A DNA stretch of 19,245 nucleotides from positions 1 through 19,245 of the forward strand of contig CAMLJW010000044.1 in NCBI GenBank assembly GCA_946480485.1. The letters are read 5' to 3'. This stretch comes from an uncultured Streptomyces sp. (lineage in GTDB: Bacteria; Actinomycetota; Actinomycetes; Streptomycetales; Streptomycetaceae). Shown in pieces: positions 1 through 10,380 of this stretch (position 1 is the stretch's first letter; every line of letters starts with the position of its first letter). The notes beneath the pieces are model-generated. The model was not told where the DNA came from. It was given only the letters and a program-made list of their open reading frames with translations, and ran no database searches. A program made the translations under genes and the position numbers.

Positions 1-673
1 GCGACAGGTTCACGTCGCAGCGCATCTGGCCCATCTCCATGCGGGCCTCCGACACACCGAGCGCCTTGATGAGCTCGCGCAGCTCGGCGACGTACGCCTT
101 GGCGACCTCGGGAGCCCGTTCGCCGGCGCCGACGATCGGTTTGGTGACGATCTCGATCAGCGGGATGCCGGCCCGGTTGTAGTCGAGGAGCGAGTGGGAT
201 GCGCCGTGGATACGGCCCGTCGCACCGCCCACGTGCGTGGACTTGCCGGTGTCCTCCTCCATGTGGGCGCGCTCGATCTCCACGCGGAAGACCTCGCCGT
301 CCTCCAGCTGGACGTCCAGATAGCCGTTGAGGGCGATTGGCTCGTCGTACTGGGAGGTCTGGAAGTTCTTTGGCATGTCCGGATAGAAGTAGTTCTTCCG
401 GGCGAAACGGCACCACTCGGCGATCTCGCAGTTCAGCGCGAGGCCGATCTTGATGGCGGACTCGACGCCGGTCGCGTTGACGACCGGGAGCGAGCCGGGC
501 ATCCCGAGGCAGGTCGGGCAGGTCTGCGCGTTGGGCTCGGCACCCAGCTTGGTCGAACAGCCGCAGAACATCTTGGTCCTGGTGCCGAGTTCGACATGGA
601 CCTCGAGGCCCATGACGGGGTCGTATGACGCGAGCGCGTCCTCGTACGACACCAGGTCAGTCATGACAGTCAC
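1..673 (-). CDS. gatB: Asp/Glu-tRNA(Asn/Gln) amidotransferase subunit B, N-terminal part (C-terminus off the left edge)
   Basis: GatB is the tRNA-binding and kinase-like subunit of the GatCAB complex. It activates Glu-tRNA(Gln) or Asp-tRNA(Asn) with ATP and then transamidates it with ammonia delivered from GatA in the cytoplasm. About 224 codons are present. The N-terminus shows the family motif GLEVHVEL, Cys-rich metal-site segments (MFCGCS and CPTCLGLPG), and the GatB signature [19 protein letters not shown] chose the GTG at 673 because a purine-rich SD (GGGAAAG) lies 7 nt upstream and overlaps the stop of the preceding small gene. An in-frame ATG at 664 is the alternative. It is the last gene of gatC-gatA-small gene-gatB, 16 nt after its neighbour, so co-transcription is very likely. 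The missing part includes the tail domain. Confidence 0.97.
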   Translation of the reverse strand, partial: MTVMTDLVSYEDALASYDPVMGLEVHVELGTRTKMFCGCSTKLGAEPNAQTCPTCLGMPGSLPVVNATGVESAIKIGLALNCEIAEWCRFARKNYFYPDMPKNFQTSQYDEPIALNGYLDVQLEDGEVFRVEIERAHMEEDTGKSTHVGGATGRIHGASHSLLDYNRAGIPLIEIVTKPIVGAGERAPEVAKAYVAELRELIKALGVSEARMEMGQMRCDVNLS

Positions 674-689
674 GGTGAAACTTTCCCTC

Positions 690-928
690 TCAGCCCAGCA
701 GGACGTCGTCGTCGCCCAGGCGCTTCAGCTCCCGGTAGAGGATGGCGAGGCCGGTGACGATGGCGGCGGCGGACACCATCGCGTCGATCAGGCGCAGTGT
801 GTCGTTCTCCAGGCGGGCCTTCTTGGCCTGTTTCACGACGGCGACGGCACCGAACGTGGTGGTGGCCATGGACAGGTACGTACCGGACTTCGTCTTCTTG
901 AAGCCCTTGGCCTTCGACAGTGCCTTGC

Positions 929-932
<4 letters not shown>
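690..932 (-). CDS. Small two-helix membrane protein encoded between gatA and gatB
   Basis: This 80-residue protein belongs to no family I can name. The GTG start overlaps the gatA stop by 4 nt (GTGA), with GAGGAGG about 8 nt upstream, so its translation is probably coupled to gatA. The N-terminus is strongly basic (several Lys among residues 3-15). Two hydrophobic segments follow, about 18-33 and 49-66, separated by a charged linker ([11 protein letters not shown]). The tail is short and acidic (GDDDVLLG). This suggests a helical hairpin in the cytoplasmic membrane with both ends inside. From memory, Streptomyces genomes carry a hypothetical gene at this place, while Mycobacterium has pfkA nearby instead. 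A role in tethering or assisting GatCAB is inference from position only. Confidence 0.85.
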
Positions 933-2437
<1,505 letters not shown>

Positions 2438-2441
2438 GGTG

Positions 2442-2738
2442 TTAGTCCTCCCCCAGGATCTGCGGCACCTTGAAACGCTGCTGCTCCTGGGCCGGGGCGC
2501 CGGAGAGCGCCTGCTCGGGGGTGAGCGACGGACGGACCTCGTCCGCTCGCATGACGTTCGTCAGCGGCAGCGGGTGGGAGGTCGGCGGTACGTCTTGGTC
2601 GGCGACCTCGCTGACGCGGGCGACCGCGCCGATGATGTCGTCGAGCTGGCCGGCGAAGTGATCGAGCTCTTCGCCCTTCAGCTCCAGACGCGCCAGCCGG
2701 GCGAGGTGGGCGACCTCCTCGCGCGTGATGCCAGGCAT
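2442..2738 (-). CDS. gatC: Asp/Glu-tRNA(Asn/Gln) amidotransferase subunit C
   Basis: GatC is the small subunit that wraps the GatA-GatB interface and stabilises GatA. The protein is 98 residues, the usual length. It opens with the family pattern [17 protein letters not shown], followed by a helical segment with a QLDDIIGAV core and the conserved [17 protein letters not shown] stretch that lies on GatA. The ATG at 2738 has a GAGGA SD about 8 nt upstream. It is the first gene of the operon and 4 nt ahead of gatA. Only 98 codons are needed before the next subunit, which suits a stoichiometric operon. Confidence 0.97.
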   Translation of the reverse strand: MPGITREEVAHLARLARLELKGEELDHFAGQLDDIIGAVARVSEVADQDVPPTSHPLPLTNVMRADEVRPSLTPEQALSGAPAQEQQRFKVPQILGED

Positions 2739-2776
2739 GCAGCGATCCTCAGGGGTGAGTGTGTGTGGTTTGGCCC

Positions 2777-2782
2777 AATCCT
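2777..2782 (-). promoter_or_regulatory. Candidate -10 box of the gatC operon
   Basis: On the minus strand the hexamer TAGGAT matches the Streptomyces HrdB -10 consensus (TAgaaT/TANNNT). It lies about 38 nt before the gatC ATG, giving a leader of about 30 nt that holds the SD. No convincing -35 (TTGAC-like) is seen 16-19 nt upstream. It is the best candidate in the gap, but it rests on one hexamer. Confidence 0.35.
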
Positions 2783-2924
2783 ATGGCGCCGGCGCGGGTG
2801 CCCGCGCACGGGTTTCCCCACCGCCCACCCTCCAGGTCGGGACAGGCCCCCGAGATCCGGGGCCACGGCTACGCCGCGACCGACGGGCCACGGGGAACCG
2901 CCGGTTCTGATGGCGTGCTGTGAC

Positions 2925-2954
2925 GCTGAGGCGCGCTGAGGCGCTGAGGCGCTG
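2925..2954. repeat. Short tandem repeat, unit gctgaggc
   Basis: Three consecutive copies of an 8-bp unit (the first with 2 extra bases) and a partial fourth sit in the 289-bp gap between gatC and the GGDEF-EAL gene. They lie outside any supported coding frame. The repeat sits between the candidate gatC promoter and the terminator hairpins. It may be simple slippage. Confidence 0.6.
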
Positions 2955-2965
2955 GTGGGAAAGCA

Positions 2966-3010
2966 GCCCGGCGACCAGGCCGGGCAACCCACCACGGCCC
3001 GCGGCCGTGG
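2966..3010 (-). terminator. Two consecutive hairpins downstream of rmdB
   Basis: The first has a perfect 8-bp stem (ccacggcc, 2992-2999, with ggccgtgg, 3003-3010) and a 3-nt loop. The second has a perfect 7-bp stem (gcccggc, 2966-2972, with gccgggc, 2979-2985) and a 6-nt loop. Both begin within about 20-60 nt after the rmdB stop. There is no U-run, which is common for Streptomyces terminators. A further 6-bp stem (2845-2850 with 2859-2864) is nearer gatC. Confidence 0.55.
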
Positions 3011-3027
3011 ACAAACCTGAACGCCGG

Positions 3028-5256
3028 CTAGCCAACCGGCCCGCGATCATCCGCCGCCGAGGGCAACGCGGCGGCGGGCCGCTGCCAGCCCCGCGACCCG
3101 CGGGCCCGAAGCCACGCGGTCGTCTCCTCGGCGGGCATCGCGGCAGCGACGAGCCACCCCTGGACGGCATCGCACCCGAGATCCCGAAGCCGCTCCCACG
3201 TCTCGTCGTCCTCGACCCCCTCGGCGACAACCAGAAGCCCCAGCGAATGAGCGAGATCGACGGTGCACCGGACGATCTCGGCATCCTCCGTATCGACAGC
3301 CAGCCGCGCCACGAAGGACCGGTCGATCTTCAGCTCACTCACGGGCAGCCGACGCAGGTGGACCAGCGACGAGTACCCGGTCCCGAAGTCGTCGAGCGAC
3401 ATCTTCACCCCGTGCCCGGTCAGCGCGGCCAGGGTGTCCGCGGCCCGCTGCGGATCCTCCAGCAGCACATGCTCGGTTATCTCCAGCTGCAACGCCCCCG
3501 CGGGGACCCCGTGGCGAGCCAGCCGCGCCGCGACCGCCCCCGCGAAACCGGGCGTATGCACATCCCGCGGCGACACGTTGACGGCCACCGGAACATACAG
3601 CCCCTGAGCCCGCCACCGCGCGACCTGCCCCAGCGCCGTCTCCAGCACGTACTCGGTGAGATGCGGCATCAGCCCGGACGACTCGGCGATGGCTATGAAC
3701 TCGTCCGGCGGCACCTTCCCCCGCTCGGGATGCACCCACCGTACGAGTGCCTCGAGCCCGGCCACGTGCCCATCGAACCGCACCTTCGGCTGGTAGTGCA
3801 GCTCGACGTTTCCCGTGTCCAGAGCCCGGCGCAGATCCCCCAACAGCCCGAGGCGGTCGGGAGTGTTGGAGTCCCGCTTGGACTCGTACACCTCCACCCC
3901 CGTACGGTCCCGCTTCGCCTGGTACATCGCGATATCGGCCCGTCGCAGCAGCCCCTCCGCGTCGAGCGCGTGATCGGGGAAGACGGCGAGCCCGGCACTT
4001 GCCTCCAGGACGAGGGTGAGCCCGTCGAGGTCGAGCGGCGAACCGAGCGCGGCGACGAGATTGCGGGCGACCCGTGTGGCGGACGTCGTGGAGTTTGCGA
4101 CGGGCAGTAAAACGGCGAACTCGTCCCCGCCGAGCCGCGCGACCTCCGCCCCGCGCGGCAACGCCAGCCGCAAACGGTCGGCTATCTGCAACAGCAGCCG
4201 GTCCCCCGCGAGATGCCCCAGCGTGTCGTTCACGGACCGGAAACGGTCCAGGTCGATCAGCATCAGTGCGGACCGCGCACCGATCCGCTCGGCGTCGCCC
4301 AGCGCTGTCCAGGTCCGTTCGAGAAGCCACTGACGGTTGGGCAGCCCGGTGAGCGGGTCGCGCAACTGCTCCTCGGCCCGGGCACGGGCTATCCACAGGG
4401 TGGAGTCGAGTGCGATGAGGGGGATCGAGAAGAACGGCAGCAGCACTGGGAGGGCCATCGCGACGACGCAGATCAGCGGGGCGATGCCGAGCAGCGCCAC
4501 AGCGACGATCCCCTGTCTGACCAGGGCCGTGCGGGCGACGGTGGGCAGGCCGCCGGTGCGGGGCGCGTGGAGGTACCAGAGCAGTGCGCGGGTCACGGCG
4601 AGATACGCGACCGCCACCAGCACCACTTCGGGCGCGGTGTAGACGGTCCAGGTCTCCGGATTCCAGGGCTTCTCCACGGACGGGACCCGGCCGAACACGG
4701 CCAGCACCAGCGCACCGCAGCCGATGCCCAGGATGTCCACCGCCCCGTGCAGCACACCCTGCCGCCGGCGGTGGCAGCGGGCTGTGCCGACGAGTACGAC
4801 GACGATGAGGCTGACCATTCCGGCCGGCACCCAGCCGTACAGCAGCAGCACGGCGAGGGTGAGGGCGGCGCCGGAGCCCGTGCCGCCCCACCAGCGGGCA
4901 CGGCCCAGTGCCACCAGGTGGCCGACGATGATGCCGACCAGGACGGCCAGGGACCAGCCGACGGAACCGGACGGAAAGAGCGCGTAGTGCCCGGAGAACG
5001 CCTCGTAGAAACCCGCGCCCAGCACCACCCCGGCCGTCGCGGCGACGGCCGTGGGCAGCGCGGGCCAGGACGTCCGCCGCTCCGGTTCATGGCCCGGCAT
5101 CGGGCGCCCGGAGCCGACGCCCGCGTGAGCCCGGCCGCGCGCGTCCGTCGCGGTGCGCTGCCCGGCGGTGCGCAGGGATACCCGCCATCGCCGCATACCG
5201 GTCACCCAGCGCGGACGCAGCCGTGAGTCCGGGGCGGCGCTCTCGGTCGGTTCCAT
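3028..5256 (-). CDS. rmdB: Membrane-bound GGDEF-EAL protein, probable c-di-GMP phosphodiesterase (RmdB-like)
   Basis: The 742-residue protein has about eight hydrophobic segments between residues 64 and 283, then a GGDEF domain (about 295-460, motif 376-380) and an EAL domain (about 470-720). EAL catalytic residues are all visible: E502 in EAL, N560 in VNVSP, E592 in LEITE, D622-D623 in DDFGTGYSS, K643 in LKIDRSF, E679 in EGVE and Q699. The place of the inhibitory I-site RxxD, six to nine residues before GGDEF, reads PRGA, so the site is absent. I recall the Streptomyces coelicolor homolog as RmdB, a c-di-GMP phosphodiesterase affecting development; ligA is the neighbour there too. Codon 383 is TTA (4108-4110), the codon read by the bldA tRNA. 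The start ATG at 5256 has a GAGAGG SD. A 48-codon extension to a GTG at 5400 is open but has low third-position GC. Confidence 0.93.
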   Translation of the reverse strand: MEPTESAAPDSRLRPRWVTGMRRWRVSLRTAGQRTATDARGRAHAGVGSGRPMPGHEPERRTSWPALPTAVAATAGVVLGAGFYEAFSGHYALFPSGSVGWSLAVLVGIIVGHLVALGRARWWGGTGSGAALTLAVLLLYGWVPAGMVSLIVVVLVGTARCHRRRQGVLHGAVDILGIGCGALVLAVFGRVPSVEKPWNPETWTVYTAPEVVLVAVAYLAVTRALLWYLHAPRTGGLPTVARTALVRQGIVAVALLGIAPLICVVAMALPVLLPFFSIPLIALDSTLWIARARAEEQLRDPLTGLPNRQWLLERTWTALGDAERIGARSALMLIDLDRFRSVNDTLGHLAGDRLLLQIADRLRLALPRGAEVARLGGDEFAVLLPVANSTTSATRVARNLVAALGSPLDLDGLTLVLEASAGLAVFPDHALDAEGLLRRADIAMYQAKRDRTGVEVYESKRDSNTPDRLGLLGDLRRALDTGNVELHYQPKVRFDGHVAGLEALVRWVHPERGKVPPDEFIAIAESSGLMPHLTEYVLETALGQVARWRAQGLYVPVAVNVSPRDVHTPGFAGAVAARLARHGVPAGALQLEITEHVLLEDPQRAADTLAALTGHGVKMSLDDFGTGYSSLVHLRRLPVSELKIDRSFVARLAVDTEDAEIVRCTVDLAHSLGLLVVAEGVEDDETWERLRDLGCDAVQGWLVAAAMPAEETTAWLRARGSRGWQRPAAALPSAADDRGPVG

Positions 5257-5406
5257 ACGCGTCCCTCTCACAGCCGGCGGTGCCCACGCCACGCGGCCCG
5301 ATGTCCGAAAGACCCTCAGCGGCACCGCGTCTGAAAACCGTTCCCCGGGCTCTCGACGACCAGGGATGCCCCGACCGCAGTGGGGGCACGGCAGGCGCAC
5401 ACGTCA

Positions 5407-5412
5407 ACAGTA
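5407..5412 (-). promoter_or_regulatory. Candidate -10 box upstream of rmdB
   Basis: The minus-strand hexamer TACTGT fits TANNNT and lies 6 nt before a GTG at 5400. A transcript from here would either be leaderless from that GTG or carry a leader of about 145 nt to the preferred ATG at 5256. No clear -35 is present. An 11-bp palindrome (agaaggcttct, 5419-5429) lies just upstream. Confidence 0.25.
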
Positions 5413-5467
5413 GGCCGCAGAAGGCTTCTACGGGCAGCGGTCGTCCACGGTTACCCGAATGCGACCC

Positions 5468-5507
5468 GGCCACCCGTATGCATCTGGTATGCGCCGATCG
5501 GGTGGCC
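5468..5507 (-). terminator. ligA terminator hairpin
   Basis: A perfect 9-bp stem (ggccacccg, 5468-5476, with cgggtggcc, 5499-5507) encloses a 22-nt loop that can form an inner 4-bp stem. It starts 8 nt after the ligA stop. No strong U-run follows. It separates ligA transcription from rmdB. Confidence 0.6.
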
Positions 5508-5515
5508 TTCAATCG

Positions 5516-7738
<2,223 letters not shown>

Positions 7739-8758
7739 TTACTCTGGGTTGTCCGCGAGGGATCTCGCCGCCCTGACGCAGTGGGCTTGCGCCCTGCGCG
7801 CGTACTCCGGCGAAGCGCCCGCGAGTCCGCACGACGGGGTGACCGTGACCGCCTCCGTGAGAAGCCCCGGATTCAGCCCCAGCCTGCGCCACAGCGTCCT
7901 GACACCCATGACGCTACCGGCAGGGTCTGACAAGGGGCCGTCCGTGCCCGGCACGACGCCCGCGAACAGCTTCGTGCCGCCTTCCACGGCTTCCCCGATC
8001 GCGTCGTCGTCACGCTCGGTGAGGAGCGCGAAGTCGAAGGAGATCGCCGCGACTCCGGCCCGCCGCAGCAGGGCGAACGGGACGTCGGGGGCGCACGTGT
8101 GCAGGACGACGGGCCCGCCGTCCTGCACACCGGCGACATCGCGCAGCCTGGCCTCGACGACCTGGCGGTCCACTGTCCGATGGGTGCGGTAGCCGCTCGC
8201 GGTCTTCACCTGTCCGCGCAGTACGGCGACGAGCGAGGGCTCGTCGAGCTGCAGCACGACCTCGGCGCCGGGCACGCGCCGCCGTACGTCGTCGAGATGG
8301 GCCCGCAGCCCCTCGGCGAGCGACCCCGCGAGATCCCGGCAGGCACCGGTGTCGGACAGCACCGCCTCGCCGTTCTTCAGTTCAAGCGCGGCGGCGAGCG
8401 TCCAGGGCCCCACCGCCTGCACCTTCAGCGGCCCCTCGTACCCCTGCGTGAACTCCTCCAACGCGTCGAGATCCTGGCGGAGCCACGCCCGGGCCCGCCG
8501 GGTGTCCCTCCCGGGCCGGTCCCCGATACGCCACCCGCTGGGCTCCACGCGCGCGTACAGCTCGACCAGTGTCCCGACGGTCCGCCCGATCATGTCGGCC
8601 CCTGGCCCCCGGGCGGGCAGCTCCGCCAGATACGGCATCCCCGTCTCCGGCCCCTCGAAGGTGCCGGTCACGGTGTTGGCGGCCTCCCGGGCGTCCTCGC
8701 CCGGCATCGACCCGACCCCGGTCGCGGGACCGGGTTTGAACTCGCTGTTTTCGCTCAC
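7739..8758 (-). CDS. MetE C-terminal-domain-like protein (cobalamin-independent methionine synthase/UROD superfamily)
   Basis: This 339-residue protein resembles only the catalytic half of cobalamin-independent methionine synthase. It begins with the family's GVGSMPG motif. Candidate zinc ligands are H220 and C222 (LHTC) and C310 (TPSCGLAG). The position of the third MetE ligand, Glu in ISIE-type strands, reads ISFDF (D242). The N-terminal half of MetE is missing, so it probably does not act alone as a methyltetrahydrofolate:homocysteine methyltransferase; its true substrate is unknown to me. I recall a similar unassigned gene next to ligA in Mycobacterium (Rv3015c), so the pairing is old. 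The start is a GTG at 8758 with no close SD. A TAGGCT -10 ends 6 nt upstream, which fits a leaderless mRNA. Confidence 0.88.
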   Translation of the reverse strand: MSENSEFKPGPATGVGSMPGEDAREAANTVTGTFEGPETGMPYLAELPARGPGADMIGRTVGTLVELYARVEPSGWRIGDRPGRDTRRARAWLRQDLDALEEFTQGYEGPLKVQAVGPWTLAAALELKNGEAVLSDTGACRDLAGSLAEGLRAHLDDVRRRVPGAEVVLQLDEPSLVAVLRGQVKTASGYRTHRTVDRQVVEARLRDVAGVQDGGPVVLHTCAPDVPFALLRRAGVAAISFDFALLTERDDDAIGEAVEGGTKLFAGVVPGTDGPLSDPAGSVMGVRTLWRRLGLNPGLLTEAVTVTPSCGLAGASPEYARRAQAHCVRAARSLADNPE

Positions 8759-8764
8759 CTGGGA

Positions 8765-8795
8765 AGCCTACGCAACCCTCCGGGGGTGGCTTCAA
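8765..8795 (-). promoter_or_regulatory. Predicted promoter of the MetE-like/ligA operon (leaderless)
   Basis: On the minus strand TTGAAG (8795-8790) is followed after 19 nt by TAGGCT (8770-8765), and 6 nt later comes the GTG start codon. This fits a sigma-HrdB promoter with transcription starting at or next to the start codon, which explains the lack of a well-placed SD. The 19-nt spacer is at the long end. Confidence 0.5.
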
Positions 8796-8907
8796 CGGCC
8801 GTACGTCCCAATTGGCCTCCCACTAGGCCGGGGATCTCGCGCCGGTGTTGGTGGTTTGGGGCCCCCGCCCCCGGACCTCGCTTCGGCCTGAACGGCCTCG
8901 CCCTCGG

Positions 8908-8941
8908 CCTCCCGCACGACCTCCCGCAACTACCTCCCGCA
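8908..8941. repeat. Three short direct repeats cctcccgca
   Basis: Identical 9-bp units at 8908-8916, 8920-8928 and 8933-8941 are spaced 12 and 13 bp apart, close to one helical turn. They lie in the gap between the dehydrogenase and the MetE-like gene. They may be slippage or a protein-binding array. Confidence 0.55.
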
Positions 8942-8985
8942 GCTACCGATGAGGGTGCCCCCCAGAGGTGCCCCTGACGGGGGCT

Positions 8986-9003
8986 AAAAACGCCCACCGG
9001 GCG
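8986..9003 (-). terminator. Intrinsic terminator of the dehydrogenase gene
   Basis: On the minus strand a 5-bp GC stem (cgccc, 8991-8995, with gggcg, 8999-9003) and 3-nt loop are followed directly by five T residues. It lies 13 nt after the stop codon of the dehydrogenase gene. This is the only classical stem-plus-U-run terminator I see in the window. Confidence 0.75.
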
Positions 9004-9016
9004 CGGAGAGGCCCCG

Positions 9017-9706
9017 TCACCGTCCCGGTCGCACGGTCAGGTCGTTGACCTCGGCGTCCCCCGGCAGGTCGAGGGCCATCAGGATCGTCGTCGCCACCGA
9101 CTCGGGGTCGATCCACTTCGAGGCGTCGTACTCCCTGCCCTCCTGCTGGTGGACCTTGGCCTGCATGGGGCTGGCGGTGCGGCCGGGGTAGACGGAGGTG
9201 ACGCGGACGCCGTTCGCGTGCTCCTCGTGGCGCAACGAGTCGGCCAGAGCCTTGAGGCCGTGCTTCGAGGCGGCGTACGCGGACCAGGCGGCGTGGGCGT
9301 TCAGCCCGGCGCCGGAGTTGACGAAGATCACATGGCCCTGGGCGACGCGGAGTTGGGGCAGGAAGTGGCGGGTCAGCTCGGCGGGCGCGATCAGGTTGAC
9401 GTTGAGCTGGTGACGCCAGGTCTTCGGGGTCAGCTCTCCTACAGGGCCAAGGTCGACGACACCCGCGATGTGCTGAAGCGAGTCCACCCGGTCCGGCAGG
9501 GTCTGGTGGGAGTACGCCCAGGAGAGCCGGTCCGGGTCGGCGAGGTCGCCGACCAGGGTCCTGGCCCCCGGAAACTCGGCGACCAGCTCCTTCGCGCGGC
9601 CCGCGTCGCGCGCGTGCAGCACGAGTTCGTCCCCGCGCGCGTGGAGGCGGCGCGCGACGGCCGCGCCGATGCCGGAACCGGCCCCGGTGATCACATGTGT
9701 AGCCAT
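9017..9706 (-). CDS. Short-chain dehydrogenase/reductase (SDR)
   Basis: This 229-residue classical SDR has a Rossmann nucleotide-binding motif TGAGSGIG (residues 7-14), an Asp in GDLAD (D54) that contacts the adenine ring, and N104 in LNVNLIAP. The catalytic triad is Ser131, Tyr144 and Lys148 (YAASK). The usual NNAG motif after strand 4 is altered to HIAG. Arg residues after the second strand (HARD) suggest NADP preference; the substrate cannot be told. The ATG at 9706 has no clear SD. It is followed by a strong terminator and is 182 bp from the HIT gene, so it is probably monocistronic or the end of a loose unit. Confidence 0.9.
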   Translation of the reverse strand: MATHVITGAGSGIGAAVARRLHARGDELVLHARDAGRAKELVAEFPGARTLVGDLADPDRLSWAYSHQTLPDRVDSLQHIAGVVDLGPVGELTPKTWRHQLNVNLIAPAELTRHFLPQLRVAQGHVIFVNSGAGLNAHAAWSAYAASKHGLKALADSLRHEEHANGVRVTSVYPGRTASPMQAKVHQQEGREYDASKWIDPESVATTILMALDLPGDAEVNDLTVRPGR

Positions 9707-9888
9707 GAGCCCATGCTCGCACCCAACGCCCCACCGGTCTCCGGCGCGTCACTCATCGGACACCGCTCCCCGACGCGCCGGACGCAGATGTTCATGTCTT
9801 CACCGTGTGATCGCGGTACCTGAGCCGCAGCCAGGCGTCGCGCACGGCCCGGCGCGGTGCGCGGGCTTTCTGGTGGTGCCGCAGGGTT

Positions 9889-10353
9889 CTACGAAGTGGA
9901 AGCCGTCGCAGCCCACTGACCAAGCGAGCGCACGATCTGATCGACCATGTCGGGGGCCACTCGTTGCTGTTCGGGTCGCCTGAGCAATCCGAAGACGCGG
10001 GGGCCACGCAATTCCTGGGGATGGTCGCTCATACGCGGCACGATGTGGAAGTGCACATGGGCGAACCCTTCGGCCTCGGCGAACTGCGCTACGTAGGTCT
10101 TGACGCACCCGGTCACCTCGCGAAGAGCCCGGGACAACCTCACCTGCCACAGCCCCAACGTCCCGGCCTCCGCGTCGGTCAACTCGTGGACGGCTGTCAC
10201 ATGGCGGCGGGGCAGCAGCACCAACCAGCCAGGCAGTGCCGTGTCGAACGCATGGGCCACTCTCCAATGCCGGTCCACGGCGAAGCGTTCGCGCAGCGGT
10301 AGCTCATCGAATCGTTGCTCCTGGCGGCAGGTGTAGCAGTCGGGCGTCGTCAT
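9889..10353 (-). CDS. HIT-family hydrolase/transferase
   Basis: The 154-residue protein carries the histidine-triad signature HVHFHIVP near residue 115, in which the central His is the nucleophile in nucleoside-monophosphate hydrolysis or transfer. An N-terminal CYTCRQE motif may bind zinc, as in many HIT proteins, together with GWLVLLPRRHV. Substrates could be AMP-N conjugates or dinucleotide polyphosphates; sequence alone does not decide. I chose the ATG at 10353 over an in-frame ATG at 10380 because a TACGAT -10 box ends 7 nt before it, giving a leaderless mRNA, and because family members begin shortly before CxxC. Neither start has an SD. Confidence 0.9.
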   Translation of the reverse strand: MTTPDCYTCRQEQRFDELPLRERFAVDRHWRVAHAFDTALPGWLVLLPRRHVTAVHELTDAEAGTLGLWQVRLSRALREVTGCVKTYVAQFAEAEGFAHVHFHIVPRMSDHPQELRGPRVFGLLRRPEQQRVAPDMVDQIVRSLGQWAATASTS

Positions 10354-10360
10354 GCCAGGA

Positions 10361-10380
10361 ATCGTATGACTGCCAGTCAT
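10361..10380 (-). promoter_or_regulatory. Leaderless -10 box and overlapping 15-bp palindromic operator candidate of the HIT gene
   Basis: The minus-strand hexamer TACGAT (10366-10361) lies 7 nt before the ATG at 10353. A perfect inverted repeat with 7-bp arms and a single central base (atgactg-c-cagtcat, 10366-10380) overlaps its upstream base and the spacer. This is where a dimeric repressor would block RNA polymerase. No recognisable -35 is present. Confidence 0.5.

Noticed and set aside
8908..8941. Direct repeats considered as a CRISPR array
   Set aside because: Units are only 9 bp with 3-4-bp spacers, and no cas gene is nearby.
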